Source: Deferribacteraceae bacterium UBA1873 (GTDB lineage Bacteria > Chrysiogenota > Deferribacteres > Deferribacterales > Flexistipitaceae). From it: 49,792 bases of DNA. The number at the start of each line of letters is the position of its first letter. Within the stretch, counting starts at the first letter, position 1. Made by a program: the position numbers and the translations under genes. A model generated the notes under the pieces. It did no database searches, was not told the DNA's origin, and worked only from the letters and a program-made list of their open reading frames with translations. The stretch lies in the NCBI GenBank assembly GCA_002338145.1, contig DDHP01000028.1, positions 1-49,792 of the forward strand. The letters run 5' to 3'. Shown in pieces: positions 32,903-40,273 of the stretch.

Positions 32903-34159
32903 TTATTTATCCAACTTTATTGACAATTTTTCCATCAAACGGGAAAAAGGTACAAGCTCCTGATTTCCTTTATCCATATCTTTTATTGTAACAGATTTTT
33001 TATCAAGCTCATTTTGACCAAAAATCAAAGCAAACTTGGCCTTGAATCTGTTGGCCTTTTTCATCTGAGACTTAACAGAGCCGAGATCAAAATCCATATC
33101 GACACTATAGCCTTTTTCTCTGATATTATTAATAATTTTTACTCCTTCATCCAATAATCCGTCAGGTAAAACAAAAAATATATCAAGATGATACTGGGGT
33201 ATTACATCTTTTGACTCCATCAATCCCACAAGCCTGTCTATGCCCACAGCAAAACCTATACCTGGTTGATCCGGTCCGCCAAGCTGCTTTACCAAGCCAT
33301 CATACCTTCCACCAGCTCCCACAGTTGAGTTTGCTTCAAACTCATCAGTAACCATTTCAAAAGCTGTCCTGACGTAATAATCCAATCCTCTCACCATATG
33401 AGGATTTACCTCAAAAGAAACGTTCATATTTGACAGGTTAGTTTTAACACTCTCAAAATGTTGAGCACATTCCCGGCAAAGATAGTTAATCATTACAGGT
33501 GCTTTCTCTGCAATCGCTTTGCAGCTCTCTATTTTGCAGTCCAGAATACGCATCGGATTGGTATTAAGTCTGCGCCTGCAATCCTCACACAATTCATCTT
33601 TTGAGGTTTCGAAATATTCTGTCAGTTTATCCTTATACAGAGGTCTGCACTCAGGGCAGCCTATGGAATTAATTTCAAGCTTCAGCTTATCTTCAATTTT
33701 ACATTCTTTGAAAAAATCTGTTAGCAGTTTGATTACTTCACTGTCTAAAACAGGTGAAGCAGAACCAAAAGCCTCAACACCAAACTGATAAAACTGCCTG
33801 TATCTCCCTTTCTGGGGCCTCTCACGTCTGAACATTGGGCCATAATAAAAATATTTTTTAACCCCGCTTATTGCATACAGTTTATTTTCAACAAATCCTC
33901 TTACCATACCAGCGGTACCTTCCGGTCTTAATGCCAGAAAATCATCATTTTTGTCCTTAAAAATAAACATTTCTTTTTCAACAATATCCGTAGTGCTACC
34001 GATACCTCTATTAAAAACCTCCGCCTTTTCCAAAACAGGTATTTTATATTCACTGTAGCCATAGCGTCTGCTTAAATCGTATATAATCTTTTCTATAAAA
34101 TTCCAGTAATATATCTCATCACCGAAAATATCTCTGAAACCTCTGACTTTTTTGTACAA
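32903..34159 (-). CDS. hisS: Histidyl-tRNA synthetase
   Basis: The 418-residue class II synthetase contains KVRGFRDIFGDE at the start. LRPEGTAGMVRGFVE and RRERPQKGRYRQFYQFG form motif 2. The histidine-specific GLDYYVRTAFE and motif 3 GIGFAVGIDRLVGLM follow, then a C-terminal anticodon domain. It begins with TTG, with GGAGG 5 bases upstream; no nearby ATG fits the family start. It heads the hisS-aspS-LysM operon and has a good promoter at 34192-34219. Confidence 0.95.
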   Translation of the reverse strand: MYKKVRGFRDIFGDEIYYWNFIEKIIYDLSRRYGYSEYKIPVLEKAEVFNRGIGSTTDIVEKEMFIFKDKNDDFLALRPEGTAGMVRGFVENKLYAISGVKKYFYYGPMFRRERPQKGRYRQFYQFGVEAFGSASPVLDSEVIKLLTDFFKECKIEDKLKLEINSIGCPECRPLYKDKLTEYFETSKDELCEDCRRRLNTNPMRILDCKIESCKAIAEKAPVMINYLCRECAQHFESVKTNLSNMNVSFEVNPHMVRGLDYYVRTAFEMVTDEFEANSTVGAGGRYDGLVKQLGGPDQPGIGFAVGIDRLVGLMESKDVIPQYHLDIFFVLPDGLLDEGVKIINNIREKGYSVDMDFDLGSVKSQMKKANRFKAKFALIFGQNELDKKSVTIKDMDKGNQELVPFSRLMEKLSIKLDK

Positions 34160-34191
34160 GAAAACCTCCGGTCTCGTTTTTATGTGTTATA

Positions 34192-34219
34192 ATTATAGTA
34201 CTGTTTGCAGTGAATACAA
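34192..34219 (-). promoter_or_regulatory. Promoter of the hisS-aspS operon
   Basis: On the minus strand TTGTAT (34214-34219) and TATAAT (34192-34197) are separated by 16 bases. The hisS start lies 33 bases downstream. The -10 box is perfect. Confidence 0.6.
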
Positions 34220-34289
34220 GTTTGACAAAATCTTTGTAAGATATAAGTTAGAATTATAAACCTGTCAACTAAAAGGTTGGGGGGATAAA

Positions 34290-34718
34290 ATGTTCAGAAA
34301 ATTCAATATAGCTCACGTTTATCAGGGAAGATTAAAAAAAGATGAAGATCTTTATTACGGACTGATGAGCATAATAAAAAAAGAAAATATTATGGACGGG
34401 TTTATAACAGGTATAGGCAGCGTATCACAGGCTTCTCTTGCATTCTTTGATCAGAAAAGTGAATCCTACCTGAATACTCATATAGCTGAGCCTATGGAGA
34501 TACTTTCCCTGATTGGCAATATTTCTTTAAAAAACCTTTCAGTCTTTGCTCATATCCATATTCAACTGTCTAAACAAAATTTCAGCGTAATCGGGGGGCA
34601 TTTACTACCAGATACAACGGTTTATTCATTTGAATATGAAATATTTTCTTATAAAGGTAACAACTACAATGTGAGAAAATTCAACGAGGACACTAAGTTG
34701 TTTCAGTGGGAGTTTTAA
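34290..34718 (+). CDS. PPC (DUF296) domain protein
   Basis: The 142-residue protein is a single PPC domain, found in plants and prokaryotes and, in plants, fused to AT-hook DNA-binding regions. FITGIGSVSQASLAFFDQ, LSLIGNISLKN, the paired histidines of AHIHIQLSK and the GGHLLPDTTVYSFEYEI block are typical. Its histidines may bind metal. No AT-hook is present, so DNA binding is uncertain. GGGGGG lies 6 bases before the ATG. Its 3' end overlaps the convergent kinase-like gene by 26 bases. Confidence 0.8.
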   Translation: MFRKFNIAHVYQGRLKKDEDLYYGLMSIIKKENIMDGFITGIGSVSQASLAFFDQKSESYLNTHIAEPMEILSLIGNISLKNLSVFAHIHIQLSKQNFSVIGGHLLPDTTVYSFEYEIFSYKGNNYNVRKFNEDTKLFQWEF

Positions 34719-35406
34719 AATCTATCAGTTTAAGAATTATATCCGCTGTCTCGGCAATTGACAACTTATCAACATTTATAATAAGATGATACAATTCATC
34801 GCTGTATATATTACTGTCGTAGTAATGTTTAAGGTAATTTTTTCTTCTTTTATCCACCTTTTCAATCTGCTTCAAGGCTTCGGGTTTGGAAATATTGTCC
34901 CTACTGGCAATCCATTCTGCACGTTTTGTTATAGGGGCAAAAAGCCTGACATGCAGAGCGTTGGGATAATCCCTCAGTACAACCTGCCCACCTCTTCCCA
35001 AGATAACCGCATTATCTTTATCAGCCAGAAATTTAAAAACCCTTTCCACCATATTTCTGAAGATATCACTGTCAAATAAGGGGCTGTAACCCACCTTTTC
35101 ACTGAAAATACTATCATCATTTTCTGGCAATCTCTGAGATTTAATCTTATTAATATCGTCATCATCGATTTTCTTAAACATTTCTTTAAAAATTGATAAA
35201 TCAAGATATTTGGAAAGTTTGGCATTCATGTTTGAGTGCTCTTCTTCATCAAATTTTTTAACAACATCAATAGGTGTATCAGAAAGAATGGAAATGTATT
35301 CCAGAATTTCTTTATTAATTAGGGAATACTCTAATTTCGAAGCAATTCTTTTTGCAACATGTTCCCCCGGACAGCCAAAACCTCTGGATATTGTCACAAC
35401 GGCCAT
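34693..35406 (-). CDS. Cytidylate kinase-like P-loop protein
   Basis: The 237-residue protein starts AVVTISRGFGCPGEHVAKRI, a P-loop variant (SRxxGxxGxxVA) of the cytidylate-kinase-like family (PF13189). NAVILGRGGQVVLRDYPNA and VRLFAPITKRAEWI are the other family blocks. The natural substrate of these proteins is not known, so I do not call it cmk. It ends the long minus-strand run and overlaps the folK 3' end by 13 bases. It also overlaps the PPC gene on the opposite strand. Confidence 0.82.
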   Translation of the reverse strand: MAVVTISRGFGCPGEHVAKRIASKLEYSLINKEILEYISILSDTPIDVVKKFDEEEHSNMNAKLSKYLDLSIFKEMFKKIDDDDINKIKSQRLPENDDSIFSEKVGYSPLFDSDIFRNMVERVFKFLADKDNAVILGRGGQVVLRDYPNALHVRLFAPITKRAEWIASRDNISKPEALKQIEKVDKRRKNYLKHYYDSNIYSDELYHLIINVDKLSIAETADIILKLIDFKTPTETT

Positions 35407-35900
35407 AATAAATCCCCCACACGAATAATATAACTGTGATTATTCAACAGTTTTTCCATTTTTTCAATACCAATATTCAGTCGCGGATGTACATAATGGG
35501 GACAAATCTCTTTTAAAGGATAGATAACAAAGTTTCTATCGGCAAGAAATTTGTGGGGAACTGTGATTATCTCATCGGAAAAACATTGTCCGTCAAAATC
35601 AAGTATATCAATATCTATATTACGCGGTCCCCACTTATATTGTTTTTCTCTATCCATTTTCTTTTCAATCTGCTGGCAAAAATAAATTAATTGATGAAGT
35701 GTCATAAATGTGGTGCATATCAGCACAATATTAAAATAATCAGGCTGATCATCGAGGAGAAGGGATTTTGTTTTGTATATGCCTGAAATTTTTTCAATTT
35801 TTACGAATTCAGACAGATAATTGGCAGCAACAGACAGATTGAAGGATTTAGGATGGATATTGGAGCCCAACCCCAAAATAGAGGAATGATTAAATTTCAC
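35394..35900 (-). CDS. folK: 2-amino-4-hydroxy-6-hydroxymethyldihydropteridine pyrophosphokinase
   Basis: HPPK transfers pyrophosphate to the pterin in folate synthesis. The 168-residue protein has the start LGLGSNIHPKSFNLSVAANY, and YFNIVLICTT. The signature KWGPRNIDIDILDFDGQ carries the magnesium-binding aspartates. HKFLADRNFVIYPLKEICP is also typical. It begins with GTG; GGATG lies about 10 bases upstream. No folP or folB adjoins it. Confidence 0.92.
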   Translation of the reverse strand: MKFNHSSILGLGSNIHPKSFNLSVAANYLSEFVKIEKISGIYKTKSLLLDDQPDYFNIVLICTTFMTLHQLIYFCQQIEKKMDREKQYKWGPRNIDIDILDFDGQCFSDEIITVPHKFLADRNFVIYPLKEICPHYVHPRLNIGIEKMEKLLNNHSYIIRVGDLLWPL

Positions 35901-35930
35901 AAGAGCACATCCGCATAAATTCAGAAACAG

Positions 35931-37316
35931 TTATTTACTTTTGGATTTTACTTTATTGCCCAGCTCATTCAGTACTTCCGCAAAAGTGGGATGATTAAAG
36001 ATATACTCAGAAATATTGTCAATTTTAATCCCTGACTGTATTAAAAGCGTAAAAGCAGTAATAAGCTCAGATGCCCCTTTGCCAAAAATATGTGCGCCGA
36101 GAATTTTTTTGGTCTCTTTGTCATACACAACTTTTACAAGACCTTTATTAAAACCTATAATCAGAGATTTTTCCAAATTTGTATACGTATATTTCACCGT
36201 TAAAGGTGAAAATCCCAATTCTCTGGCCTGTTTTTCCGTATATCCCACACTTGAAATTTCCGGATCTATATATAAGACTTTTGGTAAGGATTCACCTTTA
36301 AACTTTTTTTGGTTACCCAGTATATTATTTACAACGAAAGTGGATGATTTATATGCCCAGTTTACAAGCATATTTTTGCCGGTAGCATCCCCAACAATAT
36401 AAATATTTTTATTGGTTGTTCTGAAACAGTTATCGATAACAGCGCCATCCAAATTTGTTTCAACACCTGCTTTTTCTAATCTTAAATTTTTAATAGCAGG
36501 TTTACGACCTATTGAAACAAACACTTCTTCAGCTTCCATATTATCATCATCATCCATAAAAATAATGCTTTTGTTACCTACCTTTTCGACATTTACTATA
36601 TTTGCATTTTTCCTCACACAGATACCGTTTTTCTTAAACGTGTCTTCAAGACGTCTTGTTATCTGATAGTCAAAACCGGAAAGTATCCTTTCTGATTTCT
36701 CTAGGATACATACCTCGCATCCAAGTCTTTTGAAAAAAGTGGCATATTCGCAACCGACAAATCCGCCACCTATAATTGCTACAGATGCAGGTACATTCTG
36801 CAGATTAAAAATGTTGTTTGTATACAGAAATTTTTGTGTCGAAGGTATTTCCAGAGGAGGGTTGTAAGAGCCCGTAGCAATTATACACTTGGAAAACGTC
36901 ACCTTTTCGTTTTTCTCGGTTTCTGGATTAAATATCTCCACTTCATCTTTTTTACTAAAAGATGCTTTCCCTTTAAAAAAATCAGCACCGGCTTCCTCAA
37001 GCTGCTCTGCAAATGCTTTTACTATTTTGGAAGAAATATTTTCTACATATTTCCTGGATTTTTTAAAGTCAAAGGGAGCGTTAATGAGTTTATCACTAAC
37101 ATCGATAAAATTGGCAGTCCTGGTTTTAAATTTATTATACAGATAACTAAGATATAAAGCTGTGTTGGAAACGATACTTCCGCTATAACAGTACCCACCA
37201 CCTATATATTCAGAAATCACCAATACAGACATTCCCGAACGGGCTAACTGTGTAGCAGCGTTTACACCTGCCGGTCCAGCTCCTATTACCACCACATCGT
37301 ATTTGCTATTTATCAC
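35931..37316 (-). CDS. FAD-dependent pyridine nucleotide oxidoreductase, lipoamide dehydrogenase fold
   Basis: The 461-residue protein has the FAD loop YDVVVIGAGPAGVNAATQLA, the NAD loop AIIGGGFVGCEYATFFKRLG and FAD motif NKNIYIVGDATGKNMLVNWA. The C-terminal interface motif FNHPTFAEVLNELG keeps a His-Glu pair. The usual C-x4-C redox disulfide is missing: the segment reads GGGYCYSGSIVSNTAL, with one cysteine and a shorter spacing. This resembles soluble transhydrogenase more than lipoamide dehydrogenase, so the electron acceptor is unknown. It starts with GTG and lies 16 bases after metK. Confidence 0.83.
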   Translation of the reverse strand: MINSKYDVVVIGAGPAGVNAATQLARSGMSVLVISEYIGGGYCYSGSIVSNTALYLSYLYNKFKTRTANFIDVSDKLINAPFDFKKSRKYVENISSKIVKAFAEQLEEAGADFFKGKASFSKKDEVEIFNPETEKNEKVTFSKCIIATGSYNPPLEIPSTQKFLYTNNIFNLQNVPASVAIIGGGFVGCEYATFFKRLGCEVCILEKSERILSGFDYQITRRLEDTFKKNGICVRKNANIVNVEKVGNKSIIFMDDDDNMEAEEVFVSIGRKPAIKNLRLEKAGVETNLDGAVIDNCFRTTNKNIYIVGDATGKNMLVNWAYKSSTFVVNNILGNQKKFKGESLPKVLYIDPEISSVGYTEKQARELGFSPLTVKYTYTNLEKSLIIGFNKGLVKVVYDKETKKILGAHIFGKGASELITAFTLLIQSGIKIDNISEYIFNHPTFAEVLNELGNKVKSKSK

Positions 37317-37332
37317 AAATCACCTGAAAAAA

Positions 37333-38487
37333 CTAAGTACCCAATTTTCCGGCGAGGTTTTTTATTTCGGAAGCTTTGTCTGTTTTTTCCCATGAAAATT
37401 CATTCCTGCCAAAATGACCGTAAGCAGCTGTATTCCTGTACATTGGCTTTCTCAGCTCAAGTGCCTCCATTACCCCTTTAGGTGTTAAATCAAACGTTTT
37501 CCTTATAATCTTTTCTATTTCCGAATCTGGAATAACACCTGTATTATAAGTATTTATCGAAACAGAAACAGGTTCCACAACCCCAATAGCATACGCCAGC
37601 TGCAATTCACATCTTTTGGCAATTCCGGATGCTACTACGTTTTTAGCAACCCATCTGGCAGCATAAGCAGCACTCCTGTCAACTTTAGAAGGATCTTTAC
37701 CTGAAAAGCATCCTCCTCCGTGTCTGCCAGATCCTCCGTAAGTGTCAACAATTATCTTTCTGCCGGTAAGACCGCAATCACCCATCGGCCCCCCAACAAC
37801 AAATCTCCCTGTGGGATTAATATGGTAAGTAATGTTTTCATCATCTATCAAATATTTGGGAACAACCGGTTTAATAACTTTTTCCACAATATCTTCTTTA
37901 AGCTCAGTCAGTTTTATATCATCAGCATGCTGCGTAGAAACTACAACCGTATCCACCCTAACAGGTTTAAATCCGTCATATTCTATAGTAACCTGAGATT
38001 TGCCATCCGGCCGCAGATACGGCAGAATTTCAGATTTGCGAACTTCAGACAGCTGCATGCATATTTTATGTGCCAGCATAATAGGCAGAGGCATAAGTTC
38101 TTCAGTTTCATCACAGGCAAAACCGAACATAAGTCCCTGATCACCAGCTCCCCCTATGTCAACACCCTGAGCAATATCAGGAGATTGTTTGTCAATGCTG
38201 GTCATTACACCGCAAGTCTCATAATCGAAACCGTATTTAGCTCTCGTATACCCTATATCTTTTACAGTATTTCTTACAATATCAGGGATATCAACATAAG
38301 TGCGCGTCGTGATTTCCCCTGAAACAATAGCCAGGCCTGTTGTCACCATAGTTTCACAAGCTACTCTGCTAAAGGGGTCATCTTTCAGCATAGCATCCAG
38401 AATTGCATCAGAAATCTGATCGGCAATCTTATCGGGATGACCTTCCGTAACAGATTCAGAAGTAAAAACATAGTTACGTTTATCCAT
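37333..38487 (-). CDS. metK: S-adenosylmethionine synthetase
   Basis: MetK makes S-adenosylmethionine from methionine and ATP. The protein contains SESVTEGHPDKIADQISDAI, DIGGAGDQGLMFGFACDE (ATP site) and FSGKDPSKVDRSAAYAARWV (P-loop-like). I chose the ATG at 38487 because GAGG precedes it by about 6 bases and the family start is there; the open frame continues 7 codons upstream. The product feeds the two methyltransferases seen elsewhere in the window. No SAM riboswitch is visible in the 56-base leader. Confidence 0.95.
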   Translation of the reverse strand: MDKRNYVFTSESVTEGHPDKIADQISDAILDAMLKDDPFSRVACETMVTTGLAIVSGEITTRTYVDIPDIVRNTVKDIGYTRAKYGFDYETCGVMTSIDKQSPDIAQGVDIGGAGDQGLMFGFACDETEELMPLPIMLAHKICMQLSEVRKSEILPYLRPDGKSQVTIEYDGFKPVRVDTVVVSTQHADDIKLTELKEDIVEKVIKPVVPKYLIDDENITYHINPTGRFVVGGPMGDCGLTGRKIIVDTYGGSGRHGGGCFSGKDPSKVDRSAAYAARWVAKNVVASGIAKRCELQLAYAIGVVEPVSVSINTYNTGVIPDSEIEKIIRKTFDLTPKGVMEALELRKPMYRNTAAYGHFGRNEFSWEKTDKASEIKNLAGKLGT

Positions 38488-38543
38488 TTTACACCTCATA
38501 ATTTTCATCTGGGAGAAACAGTATTATCACATTATACAAAAAA

Positions 38544-38771
38544 TCAAAGAGATTTTTTATACTCTGAAACAATTTGTTCCATTCTGTCTTTGCCTCTTAA
38601 TTTTATTTTTTTTATCTCTTTAATCCGACGTTCGACTTCAGGTGGAAAATATTTTAAACTGTAAAGGGCTTCCAAATCCTGCTCAAGCTTCACATGCTCT
38701 TCAAAAAGCTTTCTAAATTCTTCGTTAGTATCAAGCAACTCCTGGACAATATCCTGATTCATTTTTAACAT
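38544..38771 (-). CDS. DUF465 (YdcH-like) small coiled-coil protein
   Basis: The 75-residue charged helical protein has the DUF465 pattern EEFRKLFEEHVKLEQDLEAL, then YFPPEVERRIKEIKKIKLRG. Function is unknown in the family. Two ATGs three codons apart (38771 and 38762) are both possible; GGGGTG is close to the first. It overlaps the end of rimI by 41 bases, so translation is coupled. Confidence 0.75.
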   Translation of the reverse strand: MLKMNQDIVQELLDTNEEFRKLFEEHVKLEQDLEALYSLKYFPPEVERRIKEIKKIKLRGKDRMEQIVSEYKKSL

Positions 38772-39204
38772 CTTGCACCCCTTCTACGTATAATTTCATA
38801 ACGTAAGCGTCTACGCCTGATGTATAATAATTTTTTCTAACCGACATAATACTAAAACCAAACTTTCTATACAACTTAATAGCATAAATATTATCGTCCC
38901 TGACTTCCAAAAAAATTGTCTTTCCTACCGAATTCCCAAGCAAAAAAGTCAGCATAGCAGATGCCAGCCCCATTTTTCTGTGTCCTTTACGAACAGAAAT
39001 ATTGTAAATCTCCAACTCGTCGTCTGCTATCTCTACAACAACCATATATGCAGCAATAATACCATCTTTCCAATAAACAAAAATATGCGAAAAATCCCTG
39101 TTATATTCTTCTACAAACATATTATAATTCCAGGGATTAACAAAATTTTCCAATTCTATTTTGCAAATTTCTTTCAAATCCCTAAACGCAGCTTTTTTTA
39201 TCAA
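38731..39204 (-). CDS. rimI: Ribosomal protein S18 alanine N-acetyltransferase
   Basis: The 157-residue GNAT protein matches RimI, which acetylates the N-terminus of ribosomal S18. It has the start IKKAAFRDLKEICKIELE and the binding segment VRKGHRKMGLASAMLTFLLG. IFLEVRDDNIYAIKLYRKFG is the RimI-type motif B. It lies directly after tsaB, its usual neighbour, overlapping by 23 bases. The start is TTG; GGAG lies about 9 bases upstream. The C-terminal EGVQDVKNESGYCPGVA tail is not typical. Confidence 0.85.
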   Translation of the reverse strand: MIKKAAFRDLKEICKIELENFVNPWNYNMFVEEYNRDFSHIFVYWKDGIIAAYMVVVEIADDELEIYNISVRKGHRKMGLASAMLTFLLGNSVGKTIFLEVRDDNIYAIKLYRKFGFSIMSVRKNYYTSGVDAYVMKLYVEGVQDVKNESGYCPGVA

Positions 39205-39775
39205 AATTAATCTCCGCTTCTGATTTTGTCATGTAAAACGGCACACAGTCCGTGAGAAAACTGTCAAAATCGTTATGCATCAAAGCCTTAGACAAGTTTA
39301 GTACATCCCCATCGTATTGCTTGAAATTTATAAAAACAGTATCTTCAGGCAGATTTTCCTCTTTAATATTGATATAGTCAGAAAAGCTGTTTTCACTAAA
39401 ATCATATTTTTTAAAAGCAAACATGTTACCCCTTAACTTGCAAGCAACATTTAATTTTTCGCTTTTTAAAACCAGTGCTGCAGCATCCAGTGATGAAATA
39501 CCCAAAGGAGATTTGCCGAGCCCGGCTGCAATACCCTGAATCGTGGACACACCTATTCTGATACCGGTAAAAGAACCAGGCCCCGTAACAGCAACCAGCC
39601 TGTCAAAATCATTGATAGATAGAGAAACACTTTTTAAACAAAAATCGAGAGTATTTAGCAAATTTTCATTCATTCCACGATTAAGATTTAAGGATATAGA
39701 AGCTATAAGCTCTTCACTTGAAGCTATAGATAGTGACAAATTTCTCCATGAAGTGTCAATTAGCAATGAATTCAT
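39182..39775 (-). CDS. tsaB: tRNA threonylcarbamoyladenosine biosynthesis protein
   Basis: TsaB partners TsaD and TsaE in making t6A37 on tRNAs that read ANN codons. The 197-residue protein has the start NSLLIDTSWRNLSLSI. The ASKHA-fold signature AVTGPGSFTGIRIGVSTIQG is intact. It is shorter than E. coli TsaB (about 230), as in several other bacteria. It overlaps rimI by 23 bases; tsaD is not in the window. Confidence 0.9.
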   Translation of the reverse strand: MNSLLIDTSWRNLSLSIASSEELIASISLNLNRGMNENLLNTLDFCLKSVSLSINDFDRLVAVTGPGSFTGIRIGVSTIQGIAAGLGKSPLGISSLDAAALVLKSEKLNVACKLRGNMFAFKKYDFSENSFSDYINIKEENLPEDTVFINFKQYDGDVLNLSKALMHNDFDSFLTDCVPFYMTKSEAEINFDKKSCV

Positions 39776-39820
39776 TATTTTAATATTATCTAAAACCTCT
39801 TCATAGTCAAGTTATAAAAA

Positions 39821-40255
39821 TCAGGTTCCTGTGTGTCCGAAACCGCCCTCTTGCCTTTCGGTACTATCGAGAAATTCAACATTTTCAAATTCAGCCCTGT
39901 ATACTTTTGAAAAAACCAACTGCGCTAAGCGATCCCCTTCATTGAAGACAAACGTGTTGTCACCAAAGTTCACAATAATTACACCAATCTCACCTCTGTA
40001 ATCCGAATCAATTGTCCCCGGTGTATTTAAAACGGTAACACCATATTTCAATGCTAACCCACTCCGCGGTCTTATCTGGGCTTCAAAACCTTCAGGGATA
40101 GATAGTTTCAGACCGGTCTTAACCAGCTTAAACTCGCCCTTTTTCACTTCACCGGAATGTGAAGCAAAAAGATCAGCCCCGGAGGACTGATCAGTTTGAT
40201 ATTCCGGGCTTTTAGTCCGGTTATCTTTGTATATCTTAATCTTTAGTTTTTCCAT
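39821..40255 (-). CDS. dut: dUTP diphosphatase
   Basis: Dut hydrolyses dUTP to dUMP, keeping uracil out of DNA. The 144-residue protein has all five motifs of the trimeric family: SSGADLFA, RPRSGLALKYG, NTPGTIDSDYRGEIGV, FNEGDRLAQLVF and the closing GGFGHTGT. It sits 18 bases after pnp in the superoperon. The start codon has no clear ribosome-binding site, so coupling to pnp is likely. Confidence 0.95.
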   Translation of the reverse strand: MEKLKIKIYKDNRTKSPEYQTDQSSGADLFASHSGEVKKGEFKLVKTGLKLSIPEGFEAQIRPRSGLALKYGVTVLNTPGTIDSDYRGEIGVIIVNFGDNTFVFNEGDRLAQLVFSKVYRAEFENVEFLDSTERQEGGFGHTGT

Positions 40256-40273
40256 TCGTGTGCACCGAACAAA

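Noticed and set aside
37720..38322. 200-residue plus-strand frame opposite metK
   Set aside because: It is a shadow of the highly conserved metK frame with no ribosome-binding site.
38488..38543. SAM riboswitch before metK
   Set aside because: The leader is only 56 bases and shows no conserved SAM-I, SAM-II or SAM-III core.
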